In this document: piece by piece, positions 44,346-55,765 of the stretch
Layout: each line of letters opens with the position of its first letter
Position numbering within the stretch: position 1 is the first letter of the stretch
NCBI GenBank assembly: GCA_014529385.2
Contig: CM043957.1
Span: 84,220,881-84,284,880, forward strand
DNA length: 64,000 nt
Reading direction: 5' to 3'
DNA from: Adiantum capillus-veneris
Taxonomy: Eukaryota; Streptophyta; Polypodiopsida; Polypodiales; Pteridaceae
Program-made: the position numbers and the translations under genes
The notes under the pieces: generated by a model
Database searches by the model: none
What the model was told of the DNA's origin: nothing
Seen by the model: only the letters and a program-made list of their open reading frames with translations

Positions 44346-47300
44346 CTGCTATAGCCTCTGCCCATCTAGAGAGATAGTCCACTGCCGTCAAGATATAGCT
44401 TTTGCCCCTGCTTGTGATAGGTAACGGGCCTATTGCATCAATTCTCCACTTTTCAAACACATCAAACGCCATAATGGTTTTTCGTAGCTCTGGCTTCAAC
44501 CCTCTCTTCCCAAATGCTTGACACCTATTGCAAGACCTACACCAATGGTGAACATCCTTGTGCAAACTAGGCCATACATACCCCTCTTGAAAAATCTTAT
44601 GCAAGGTGATCTTTAGAGCAAAATGGCCACCACATGCGCCTTCATGATTCTCTTCCAACACTCTGTAAAGCTCCTCCCGCCAAGGTACACGTCTCAACAC
44701 GAGATCAGCCCCTTTCATGTATAAGACATCACCAATCAATTTGTACCTGTATGCTCTACGCACAAAGCCATACTTCTTAGACTTCTGAATCTCCTTTGGA
44801 ATGATTCCTGTTAGCAAAAACTCCTCTTCTTGAGCCAAACTTTCCCGGCCATGATAAAGAGGTAAAGTGGTCCTCAACACGAATAGCTCCCCAATCATGC
44901 CTTGAGCTGCTTCATGTGCCTCTCCATTTAGAGCACATTCAATGTGTCTGATGATCCATGCTTTGAACTTTTTTAACAGGCCTTTAATTCTGAAGCACAT
45001 TTCCTTCAATGAGGTGTTCTTGCTCTTCCACACACCCAGCACTTGCTTCACCACTAACAGGGCATCACCTTTTATGCTCAACCTTCGAACCCCATGCTTC
45101 AAACAAATGTGTAATCCGGATTCCAATGTAGCATATTCAGCCTCATTGTTACTATGCACATCCAATTTGAACCCTCTCTTGCATACTAGCTTCCCCTCTG
45201 GATCATAAAGTGCTATACCCCCTGAAGCTGCATCGTGGCTCTTTCTGTATGAACCATCAAAGAACAACACATGTGCATTGCTGATCTGTGGCACTTCTTC
45301 AACTACCTTTCTCACCACATCTTCCTTAACAATAAGGGGATTCTCCTTGTAGGTCAACAAATCAGCTAGGGTAGCCCTTGTACTATCTTCCACTAGAAAA
45401 GAGAACTCAAACTCTTGCAGCTCAATTACCCATTTCTTGACCACATTTGACATGTTAGTGCCATTAATTAACTGTGGCAAAAAGGCATAACTCGTCAAGA
45501 AAACAAAAGGCCGTGGTAGCAAGCAATGACGAAATCATCGACAAGCAAATATTACACTGGCCATCACTAGCTCTACTTCCGATAACTTTCTCTCCGCTAC
45601 CAACTTCACTCGGCTTGCACAATACACTGGCCTCATATAATGGCTGCCCTTCCCCTTTTGCAATAGCATGGCTCCAATGGCATCATCCCCTACTGATGGA
45701 TTTACATAAAAAACTTTCTCCCAATCAGGAGCCTGCATGGCTGACAACCCCCCTAACACCTCTTTCACCTCTTGAAACACTTCTTCACACTTGTCATGCC
45801 ATTGCAATGGATCATGCTTTGCCACTTGCTGTAATGGATAAAGAAGCTGCGAAGACAATGGAATAAACCGTGCCATGTACTTCACTTTGTGTATAAAGGT
45901 TGCCAATTGCTTCGTACTCATAGGTGATGGAAGAAGAATAACAGACTTAACCTTGTCTGGATCAGCCTCAATGCCATTTTTTGACACCATGTGGCCCAAT
46001 AACTTCACCCTTGGCTGTGCTAGATGACATTTCTTTGGATTTAGTTGTCCTCCACATTCATCATATCGAGCCAATACCATGTGCAGCTTCTCATGGTGTT
46101 CAACCCTACTGCTATAAACACAGAAGTCATCCATAAAAGCTTTAACACAACTACCAATGAATGGTTCCAACACCCAATTTGCTCTCTCTTGATAAAAGGA
46201 AGGTCCATTTGACAACCCAAATGGCAATACTGTGTAGCAATAGCAGCCCCATGGCATAATAAAAGTTGTCTTTGTGCGGTCTTTAAGAGCAATCTTCAAT
46301 TGAAAATAGCCTGAAAAACCATCACACACACTGTACCTCTCATAACCTGCCACTGAATCCAAGATCTGATCGATGAATGGAAGAGGATATGGGTTCTTCT
46401 TAGTGGCTGCGTTTAAGGGTTTAAAATCCACACAAATTCTCCACTTCCCATCCTTCTTTGGACTGACTACAACTGGACTCACCCATTCTGTGGTCTCCAC
46501 TAGAACTATGAACCCTGCCTTCAATAACTTGTCCACCTCTACCCGCAAGGCTTCCATTTGCTCTTGACCCATCCTTCTTAGCCTTTGCCGCACTGGCTTA
46601 GCACCTTCTTTCAGCTCTATATGCATCTCTTCACCCTTGAACCCTCTGATCTCTTCATATGAAGTAATGAACAAATCAGGAAAACTAGCCAGCATATGCA
46701 AATATATATCCTTCTCCATAGCTGAGAGGTCTCCACTAATCATTTGCGTCATTAATTCCTGCTTCTTTGACAACTCAACCTTGGTTTGCATCAGCCCTTC
46801 AATCACTTCATAAGGCCCTTCACTTTCATCTTCAACCTCATTCGTAAATGCAACTAAACCAATCTCCTGGATTTCTTTGTCCATCAAAAGAAATGCAACA
46901 TCAGCATCCTCATCACTGCTGGTAGTGCTATCATTGTCCTCATCTGTCACCGTGGAAGAGTCTTCATCACTAGACTCATCCTCATCTTCATAAAGCTCCT
47001 CTAATCGTTTCCTTGTGTCCATATTATAAAGCTTCTTGGTACCTATCTTTCCATAGAGGCTAATCGTACCATGTCGCCAATCTTGAACAGCTCCCACTGC
47101 ACGTAAACATGGTCTGCCCAGTATAATAGGATATGCTCCCAACCCTGCTGGGATCACATGAAAATCAACCACTGCCTTTGCATCATATGCTTCCACTTCT
47201 AATCTCTTTACAACACCCAAGCATTTTACTTTTTGATGGTTTGCCAATCTGATCCGAAAACCTGACACCCCAGCCACTGTGAGACCCATCTTCTCAACAC

Positions 47301-47556
47301 ATGAGTGTGTTATGATGCATATTTGGGCTCCGCCATCCACATAACCTTGTCCCAAATTTTTCCTTTTATGCCACACATCTACTATTGGACAAATGTCTGG
47401 TAGCTCGTCCATTGCCAACACCTTCACTGAACCTCTCTCTAGCTCTTTCTCCATTGGGTTAACCATCCTCTTCCACTGTCGCTTTAGCTTAGGCACCATC
47501 TCTATAAGCTGCCCAAAAGTAACATCTGCCTTCCTACTCGTCAGATCCTCCTTCAA
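44346..47556 (-). pseudogene. pol: gypsy A pol: protease, RT, RNase H domains, integrase start
   Basis: Protease VDGGAQICII and YPIILGRPCL; RT with VCVDFKPLN and AFMDDFCVYSS; a degenerate first RNase H interrupted by TGA at 45535-45537 (CGA position, between VIFACR and FRHCLLPRPF); archaeal-type RNase H with LFFDGSYRK, NNEAEYATL and IKGDALLV. Its last Asp is replaced (NGEAHEAA instead of N..AD). The integrase zinc domain (NHEGACGGHF, CRSCNRCQ) and the first catalytic Asp (RIDAIGPLP) follow. The frame stops at gypsy B after RWAEAIA and resumes at 32060. Confidence 0.88.
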
Positions 47557-47697
47557 GTCATAGCTTAATTGCCCATCCCCTAGTGGAAAATCTGAAACAT
47601 GAAACTTTCGACGAGCTCTCCTTTTCCTCTTGGCCTTGACATCCTCGCCTTCATGGCTCTTTCCTTTCTTCTTACTAGGACCTGGGGCACTTCTTCC

Positions 47698-48888
47698 TTA
47701 CTTATCCTCTGTGGTCCTCTTCCCAATAGGCATCACTAATGTATCCTCTAGCTTTGATGCATTCTCCAAGGTGACTACACTTAGCACTTTTGTCTTTCCC
47801 TTTTCCTCCTGGGTCAGTCCACTGGTTCCTTCGTCTCCCTTAATTTCGATGCCATAATCATTTGACCTAGTTAACACATGTCTTGGCAATGGATACATGT
47901 CTCCCCCCATCCTTGGTGGCTTATCACATTGCGGGCTGATGTGACCCAACTCTCCACAATTGTAACAGGTGGGCGTCTGCCTCCAAAACCTACCATTGCT
48001 TTGTCCAACACCATTCCTAGGCCTTTCTTCACCTCCTTGTTGATTTGCAAACCTCCCTCGACCTCGATTATTTCCCACTTGACCTAGCATGTTTAGGCTG
48101 AGATTCTTCATCAAATCTACCATTTGCCTCATGTCTTGCCTTAGCCCATCATCTTGCACTACTGTAGTGACCACTGCTGGCATAACCTGAGTAGTAACAG
48201 GAACTATTGGTTCATGATGAACCCCTGACATGCGCCCTTGTAAAGACTCTATAGGCTGAAATTCATACCTCATTGGCAAAGACTCCACCCCTAACTGGCT
48301 CATTTTCCTCAGCTTCCACTCTTTGTTCCTTGCTACCTCTAGTGCATCCTCATATGTCCTAGGCTTCTTTAGCTCCACTCTCCAACGTATATTCTCCCAA
48401 AGACCAGCCAAGAACCTGTCCTTCTTCATCATGTCAGGCGGGGGTACCTGTGGTGCTAAAGCCTTGCACATTCGCTCCCATGCCAATGAAAACTTACGTA
48501 TGTACGCATCTACTAGCTCACCTTCCTTTTGCACCAAAGCCTGTACTTCTTGCCACACCTTGTCAGGATCTTCTATCTTCACAAACTCCACTTCCAACCC
48601 ATGTCGTAGATTGTCCCAACTCAACCTTACAGGTGGATCAGCCACATGCAACTCCTCTTCAAATGCTTTAGACCAAACTCGTGCATCACTCTTCAAACAA
48701 ATTTGGAGAAGGCGTAACATTTGCGTAGGGTCATGAATCTGGTTGCTAATGCAGGCAACCTCCATCTTTTCCAAAAATTCTTCCACATCTTCATCACTTC
48801 TTCCATGAAACTCGGGATAAGAGAAAGCCATGGCTACCCAAATTATGATGCTTTGAGAACCCCTTCGAACACACGTGCAAGAACCCAA
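47698..48888 (-). pseudogene. gag: gypsy A gag
   Basis: The likely ATG is at 48831 (MAFSYPEFHGRSDEDVEEF). Capsid-type domain with SWDNLRHGLEVEF, WERMCKAL and KDRFLAGLWENIRWRVE, then a CCHC knuckle CYNCGELGHISPQC. Gag and pol are in one frame, separated only by TAA at 47698-47700; the region after the stop (KRKRRARRKFHVSDFPLGDG) resembles the gag-to-protease linker of gypsy B. Either a readthrough arrangement or a single disabling mutation. Confidence 0.82.
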
Positions 48889-48933
48889 AACTTTTCACTA
48901 CCCAATCCCCAGAAACTTCAATGGAGCTCAACT

Positions 48934-49152
48934 TTAGATAAGGACAAACACATGCACATCAAATGAGTTTTCATAGTTAATCATCGGAATGACAACAGGC
49001 AAAGGACATTCCAGGATCTCTCTCAATCTTCTTGGCCCAAACATAAAGACTATGCGCTGCTGGAAAAAAATCTTCCTGGACACATGAACATTTATCTGGA
49101 TTCTTTGAGTTAAATGAAAAGGAGTGAATTGAGGGCCATTTTGATCATCCAT
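48934..49152 (-). CDS. gypsy A short leader ORF (72 aa)
   Basis: ATG at 49152, 72 codons, ending about 100 bases before gag. Homologue of the short leader ORFs of gypsy B at 41169-41387 and 41409-41621. Blocks: NGPQFTPFHL, IQINVHVSRKIFFQQRIVFM, REIL, PVVIPMINY, SFDVHVFVL. No domain I recognise; it looks basic and beta-rich. No frame damage, although gag and pol of the same copy are broken. Gypsy A lacks the long ORFs of B. Confidence 0.6.
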   Translation of the reverse strand: MDDQNGPQFTPFHLTQRIQINVHVSRKIFFQQRIVFMFGPRRLREILECPLPVVIPMINYENSFDVHVFVLI

Positions 49153-49764
49153 TAAAGCCAACCATGAAGCTCCCAAGAAGGCACACCTGACTTAATCTCT
49201 GATTTTGCCAAAATTTCAGCAGCATAACAGCATAAATGGCTCAAAATACCAAAAAACCAGCCATCATAACTTGGGAAAATTTCGACAGAGTTTCCCCAGA
49301 AGTAGAGCAGTAGGAACCCAAAATATAGACTGTCTATGTATGCATAAACTGTCAACAATAGAACCCAAGCATCAAGTAGGACTCACTAGTACATAGCCTA
49401 TGGCGAGGTCACAAAAAGGGTGCTCCAGCTACCTGTATCACCGAAAGGATCTCTACATTTGAGAATCCCCCAGCTCAATAAAAACCTCACGCTATCGACC
49501 CTCACACGAAGGCTAATGCAAATCGCATATAGTCAAGTCTCAGAAATGACTATCTTCCAGACCAAGTCTCAGAAATGGTTGGGACTACCAAATACAACCA
49601 AGTATGGCTCCACAAATACGTACAATGGCAGTTTCCACAAGTAACGTACAATCCAGCAGACAATGCACTCAAATAGGCGCCAAGTGATGCATACCCACAA
49701 CAACTGCAAGTGATATCACTGCTAGTATATCACTGTACTCCAGCTACTTGTACCTGTGTGAATC

Positions 49765-49875
49765 ACCTGTACCTGTACCTGTACCTGTCCCTGTAACCTG
49801 TAACCTGTAACTTGTAACCTGTAATCTGTAATCTGCAACCTGTAATCCCGAATCTCGAAGCTTGAAGCTCGAAGC
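49765..49875. repeat. degenerate hexamer/heptamer array in gypsy A leader
   Basis: About fifteen units of CCTGTA, changing to AACCTGT, AATCTGT and then CTTGAAGCTCGAAGC. Located between the primer-binding site and the leader ORF; not seen in gypsy B. Confidence 0.8.
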
Positions 49876-49896
49876 AGAACGTACTCGAAGAAGATC

Positions 49897-49914
49897 CTCC
49901 GTGGGGGCACCAAA
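49897..49914 (-). promoter_or_regulatory. primer-binding site of gypsy A
   Basis: TGGTGCCCCCACGGAGGA on the element strand, five bases from the 5' LTR end. Identical to the site in gypsy B. Confidence 0.7.
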
Positions 49915-49918
49915 AGAA

Positions 49919-51062
49919 TGTGAGTGGGATGAAAACACACACAGCGCCTCTATAACGACCCGACACACACTCTTGGGAAGATACACACACACACTATGGG
50001 GCACCACTCGGCTTAGACAACACACCTGGCCGAGACAGGGAACACACCTCTGGAGTGAGAGGAGAGAGACTATCCACTTGCCCACTCCACACAGACAGAC
50101 ACACACACACACACACCCCCAAAAAACTCAGCTCAAAAGAGGAGAATTTCTGATGTTTAGATACAATTGAACTTGGGCCAACACCAATGGGGCAAATAGC
50201 TCACACAATATGGGTAAAATAAGCCAGATACAATCAGAAACTGGAGCGGAAGCTTCGCTCATAGGAGAAACTTACACAGCAAAAACAGCAGAAAAAGAGT
50301 GAGAAATTTTGCAAAATGGACAGCGCCATCGCGTCCGGAACGGCCCATAACCCCAGTCTACAATGTCAAAGTGCTCAAATCAGACCTCGGATGAGCAGTT
50401 TACGGCCAAAACAGGCTCCAAAAACCCCAAAAACACACCTGCGGCTGTTCCTCCTCTCTTCTCCACGTTTTTTCTGGTCTTCTCTCTGTTTTTTCAGTTC
50501 CCACACTTAGATTTTTTAGTTGGGCACCCTTGGCCTTTTAGATAACCTCAAACGGACCCCGAACATGACAAAAACTGACCTCGCAGTGCATTGTTGTCAC
50601 CTTTTTGCATCATTCGCACACCTGGCACTCAGCTTTTTTCCCATAATGCATCTCGCCACCACGTGAAGTGGCCCCAAAAAGTGGTCCTAATGATGACCTT
50701 TCTGCATAACTCTCACAAGAAAACACCCACGTTGGGTCCGTCCTCATCTGCGTGCAAATATTGACCTCGTTCGCCCTCCTGACGCCACTAGATGCCATCT
50801 GACACACCTACTGACCTCATGTCGTCGGCCCGCGGATAGCTTCCTCGAGAAGTTTTACACGCTATAAACTCCTCATTATTTTAGAATAACACAGTGGTAC
50901 TGGTAATAGTGAAAATCGATGCACTATGTACACCCTGTCCTACCTGTACACATGTGGGCCCCACATAACCACCTGGCTAAGGAAAATGGGCAATCCTTTA
51001 TTTGATGCACCATGCATGTATATGTACATATGCGCAATCCCTTGCTCAAAAAACTCCTGACA
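49919..51062 (-). repeat. 5' LTR of gypsy A
   Basis: 1,144 bp, TGTGAGTGGG...CTCCTGACA in plus-strand reading; pairs with 30018-31162. Confidence 0.88.
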
Positions 51063-51500
51063 CCGTCTATACATAACCTATGGCGAGGCCATAAGAGGGA
51101 ATCTCTAGAAACCTAAACCACCTCACATAGGGTAGCCTAGGCCCCCAGTGTTCGGCTTCAAAAAACCTCAGGCAACAACCCTCACAAAAGGCTATGCAGA
51201 GTCAAAGACTAGCCAAAGTCTTAGAAAGGGCTCTTCCGGACCGAGTCTCAGAAACAATCGGGACTGCCAAGAACAAAGCCAAAAAATGGCTCCACAATGT
51301 TGTACAAAAATATAGTATTTGCAACTCAACGTACATGCAATGGTAGTCACTGCTAGTGTAGCAGGATCTACACACAAACACACGCCAAAATGATGCGAGC
51401 AATCTAAATTGATGCTTCTCCTTGCGAGGAGTGAAAAGCACCGCAACAAAGCACAGTATCATGACAAGTGCTAATTACACATTATAAAATAACACATAAA
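51063..51500. other. leader relic related to gypsy A, right flank
   Basis: Colinear with A's own leader at 49380-49640: CCTATGGCGAGG, AACCCTCACA, CTTCC.GACC.AGTCTCAGAAA, ATGGCTCCACAA and CAACGTACA-type matches. Gypsy A therefore landed in the leader of an older relative, of which no LTR or gag is visible here. Confidence 0.6.
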
Positions 51501-52064
51501 CTTCCACTATAGCATAAATATATCAACCGTAGCCAACTAGGCTAAGCATGGAACCATAAATGCCATACATGTGCCAAAATAGGTATGCAATAGTAAACTC
51601 TCTAAAAACTATAGATAAGAGGGCTAACCCATAGCAAACAAGCACCTACGAACCTCTGTCCACATATATCTATGAGCCGACACGACTATGGAAAAAACTT
51701 AGAGAATATCAGTCTCTAAATTGTAATAAGCATACATCACTGTGCACTCTGATGTGTGCATCAAGAACTCCTCGTCGGATGCCAATGCTCAGGGCGTCGA
51801 TGCCGATGTTGATGCCAAAAACTCCAAAGAAGGCATTGTCAAGCAAATCCAAAAGTGTGTGGGGGGAAGGACACCGGGCTGATTTGTGTGTGTGCCAAAA
51901 TCAGCCCCTCTTCTCTCTCTCCGATGTCGATACCCAGAGAGAGACTAGCTGGGAGAGATGTCGATACTAAGAGAGAGACCAATTGAGAGATTTCTCTCTC
52001 TACTCTCGCTTCTCTTCCTTGTCGAGAGTATGTGTGTAAGTGTATTCATGTACACAGATCCAAT

Positions 52065-52127
<63 letters not shown>

Positions 52128-52469
52128 CTTGCTCTGCTTGCTATTTCTCCTCACTGGCTCTCACTTTGTAGCGCTATAGGCTCCAAATTCACACAACATT
52201 TTTTTTATAAACAATGCTACTGTATATACTTCAAACGTTGCTTTTTAATTTGTTCATTGCTACCTCCTGAGCTTCCAATTGACAACACTATTGTATTGCT
52301 TGCCACTAGCACTTTGCTTTGGTTAATTCTCCAGCTTTACTTTTTTGCAGATTTGAAACGCCTTTCACTTAAGGCAATGCCAAAACTTTCTCACCTCCTT
52401 GCTCTCTATCTTGCCAACCCAAAAGTCTCTTCATCTCTAAGATTAGCTTTCAACTCAACTAGTTGGGGA
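51501..52469. other. no gene recognised; (CT)n tract
   Basis: Contains CGATG/GATGCC-rich sequence near 51790-51830, a (CT)n tract at 52066-52122, and a mixed sequence that directly borders the broken end of LINE 3. Confidence 0.5.
52066..52122. repeat. (CT)n microsatellite
   Basis: About 28 perfect units. Confidence 0.95.
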
Positions 52470-53468
52470 CTAGGAGGATTCCCAAAAAAATTGGCCTTTT
52501 TCTAATTTGTCAATTTGGTTCCTTATCATCATTCTTCTACTACTCCTAATTTCTCTAGCCTTAGCTTTATACTCAGTTATAGCAGCTCTTGAGTTTTTTT
52601 GTATAGCACAATCCCAAGCTTTAAAAGCAGAGGTATTACCTGAGAAGGAGTCATCAAAGATGTTTTTTATTCTCTCTTTGACAATTGCTATGGAAAGAAG
52701 GGTTTGATCCAAGTGAGACCATCCCGCTTTATAGCTACATTCATCCTTTTGCAAATCAAAGATGACAGGAGTATGATCAAACATCATAATAGAGCTTTCC
52801 TTAGTGCAGCTTACCTGCCAATATTCATTCAGCAGATAATTGCACATGTATATCTGTCCAGTCTAGCTTCCTTGAAACATGACTCATTTTTGTTGTTGGT
52901 CCAGGTCATTCCAGTTTTCTCTGAGATGTCCACCAATTTCAGCTTTGAGACTGCATTTTCCCACTGAATCTTTTCTCTACCACCTACAGCTTGCCCAAGT
53001 TGATTCCACCTATCTTGGATTGTTTCTACCATATTAAAATCCCCTGCACACATGCAAGGACTAGAAAGACTGGCCGGTTCTTCCCATATAACATCTCTTT
53101 CTCCTGTAGACTTAGATGCATACAAAGAAACCAGAGTGTATGCAAAAGTTTTTTCAAGGGTTACATATACTCAATTACCATTAGCAGAGGACTGTACTTT
53201 AATGACTAAATTGGCATATTTTTTAGTTATTCCCAATGCAACACCACCCTTGCAATTAGAGTGAGATGTGGTATGCCACTTATACCCTACACCTAAACTT
53301 TGTAGATTAAAAGATGAAATTTGACCAGTGGATTTAATCTCCTGAAGACATATAAAATCAGGTTTGACATTAGCTTCAAACAACTAGTTCTTGATGATTT
53401 GAGCTCTGTTGGGATCTGTCAAACCTTTACTGTTAAAAGAGATAGCTGTGATGTTAGGGAACTTCATT
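52470..53468 (-). pseudogene. LINE 3 ORF2, endonuclease only
   Basis: Starts MKFPNITAISFNSKGL at 53468. A TAG interrupts soon after. Then FICLQEIKST, KGGVALGITKKY, a further stop, CAGDFNMVE, LVDISEKTGMTWTNN, LDR, and FDHTPVIFDL in place of SDH. These are the L1-type endonuclease landmarks. The sequence ends in the linker before the RT (DKLEKGQFFW, then a stop at 52470), and no RT is found beyond. L1-type elements normally lose the 5' side, so loss of the 3' side is odd. Confidence 0.75.
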
Positions 53469-53599
53469 TTTTGCTATTCTTGGAAGGCTTAACGAGGGAC
53501 ACAGAGACTCTTGTAGGATCCTTGGATACCTCTTTTTTCCTTTTAGTAGAGAAGGTGGGAGGCAATGGCAATATTTCTTCCTTAGCTTGAGTCATGAAT

Positions 53600-55019
53600 T
53601 GATTTGTCTAAATCCATACTGAGCTATGCTTTCACCATATTGTCTTGAGCTTGAAGTTGAGAAGCAAACAGGGAATCATCCACCATCTGCTTACCCTTGT
53701 CTTGGCCCTATTAGGAATAGCACAATCCTTAGAATTAGATGAGGAGGAGGACACACCTCCTGTCTCATTCATGGGGTTGTCTAGAGGAGTGGGGAGGTTC
53801 TGAACAGGATCTTGACTTGCAACTTGAGAGGGTACATGCATTTGAGATGTAGTCACCTTTTGATCATCTCCTATAGGGTATTTATCGTGCATGTTATCCT
53901 CTGGTTCTTGTAAGTCATAGCTGAAGGGGTCAAAAACATCCACCAAAAGAGGGATAAAGCTGTTTTTGTTTCTAGAAGAAGAAGGTTGGAGTTTTTGATG
54001 TTTTTGGTATTGCTTCTCTTAGAGACATGTTGAAAGTATTTCTTTTCTTGGGGAGGTTGAGGGTCTTGTGGTGGCAATAGTTTAAGGTCAGGACAATCCT
54101 TAATGAAATGTCCTTGCTTGCGACAATGAAGGCATGCATTAAGCAGGTTCTTGTAAGCCACTAGCTGCATATGAAGGAGGTTATCCTCCTGTGAATCCTT
54201 CATAGGGATAAGAGATTTTCAGTTCATCATTAAAATCTACTTCTATGAGTAACTGGGGGTCCCATTTTGGATTGATGCCTGCCCTAGCTCTTTGCCCTAG
54301 AACTCTACCAATACAGGACCCTATATTTTTCAACCATGGGTAGAATTCCACAGGAAGGTCAGGGAAGTCAACCTAGATGGGAGCCTTAGTTGGTTTAGGT
54401 CCCCTTGGGTTAAAGCCCATGTACCATTTAAAGACAAACAGAGGGGGATTCCTTATAAGCCATTGACCCTGGCTAACAATTTGAAGGGCATCATGTGCAT
54501 CCTCACAAAAAAAAAAGATTGTAGGTATTTGGGAGGTATTGCACATGGGTTACCATAATATTCTTGTTCTCCCAATTCTGAGTCATCCAAGCTTTTAGAG
54601 CTTCAAGGGAAGACCTTGCACCATGCCGTAAACCTATGATAACTTTGTCTTGCAGCTGAGAGTGCCACAATTCCAGCTCCTTGGTAGGGATAATAATCGC
54701 GACTTCCTCCATTGAGTTCTCAAATTCTTCATTCTGGTCTTCAGATAATCTTTCTTGATCTTGAAGGTCCTGGTTGATAGGAAGCGGCACTTGAACCCCC
54801 TTATCACTTGTATTGGGTTCCATGGGACACAAACCTATACCTTCTCTCACTTGTTCCTAAAAAGACTTTAATGTCAGGATGGATTAGGCTTGAGGCAAAT
54901 CTAGCATTAAGCATAAACTGAGCCTGCTCCCAAGGCATAGGAAGTGTACTGGTGGTTCTCATTTGTTCAACGGCAGAAACCCCCCCATTGATGAAGTTTC
55001 TTGGAGGCATACTAGCCAT
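53600..55019 (-). pseudogene. LINE 3 ORF1, DUF4283-type with zinc knuckle
   Basis: Starts MASMPPRNFINGG at 55019, frame change near 54850, a middle segment EVAIIIPTKELELWHSQL, then a DUF4283-like stretch (SQGQWLIRNPPLFVFKWYMG, an in-frame TAG, VDFPDLPVEFYPW, GRVLGQRARAG) and a CCHC knuckle CLHCRKQGHFIKDC at about 54100. This is the usual ORF1 of plant L1 elements, an RNA-binding protein. Several frame breaks. Confidence 0.7.
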
Positions 55020-55533
55020 GGATGCATAGGAAGATGGAGGAGCTTGATGGCGTGTTCCCTTGGGCTAAGCCATGAGAGGTTGTGCAGATAGAAAAGCTGA
55101 AGAAGGGGGTTGCATTGGTTTGCCAATGGTAGAAGCTCGTTGGTACAAAGGATTGAAAGCTACGATAGAGGGAGATGATGCCGAGATGAAATAATTCCTT
55201 GAGTTGCTCACCCCTGCTCGCACCAGCCCATTGCGCAATGCTTCTTGGAGCTCCATAGATCTCACCCCTGCCCCCTAGGGGAAGGGGAGAGGAACTTTTG
55301 GACATAGGTAATGACAGGAAAGAAAGGGGGAAAGAGCTTCGAAGGGGGCGAGGTAACATGCAAGCCGTATAGAGAATTCACATATGGCTCAGTACCCTAG
55401 GGCTCCTCTCTTGCCTCGCGAGAGTGCACCTTAGAGACATACCTCTCATATGGTTTGTGGCCCAAAAAAGAAGCTTCTTCTTGATAGGGCATGGCTCCTT
55501 TGTCAACTGGATGATGTGTATTTGAGGTTTGTG

Positions 55534-55765
55534 TTGGGTACAAACTCCTGTAAAGCCCAAAATTGTATGATGGTCGATGCTTTTCTGAACTGATTGGGTA
55601 CGGACTCCTGTAAAGCCCAAAATTGTGTGATGGTCGATGCAGCTTTTCTTAACTGATTGGGTCTCATGGCACTTGGGGTGCATGAGATTGTAATGTAACG
55701 TTTTGGTTGATTAATATATTCATTGTTCAGCATTGCAAAAAAGAAAAAGAAAATAAAAGTTTCTT
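55534..55765 (+). repeat. 60-bp tandem duplication before an A-rich retroposon-like end
   Basis: Copies at 55534-55593 and 55594-55656 share TTGGGTAC, ACTCCTGTAAAGCCCAAAAT and TGATGGTCGATGC. Downstream GTTGATTAATATATTC and TTGCAAAAAAGAAAAAG read like the 3' end of a plus-strand retroposon, but the hairpin of the other tails is missing. Confidence 0.6.

Larger units (their letters stand above)
30018..51062 (-). mobile_element. gypsy A: Ty3/gypsy, Tat-like, split by gypsy B
   Basis: LTRs at 30018-31162 and 49919-51062 are flanked by the 4-bp duplication CCGT (30014-30017 and 51063-51066). Element strand order: 5' LTR, primer site, hexamer array, short leader ORF, gag (48888-47698), protease-RT-RNase H-integrase (47556-44346), gypsy B insertion, rest of integrase (32060-31191), purine tract, 3' LTR. 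Without B it would be about 8.76 kb. A second, archaeal-type RNase H places it with the plant Tat/Ogre group. Stops between gag and pol and within pol show it is no longer intact. Confidence 0.88.

Noticed and set aside
17940-55019. LINE 2 (RT half, plus strand) and LINE 3 (endonuclease half, minus strand) as two halves of one twin-primed insertion
   Set aside because: The order of the halves is wrong for twin priming and they do not overlap, so common origin cannot be tested here.
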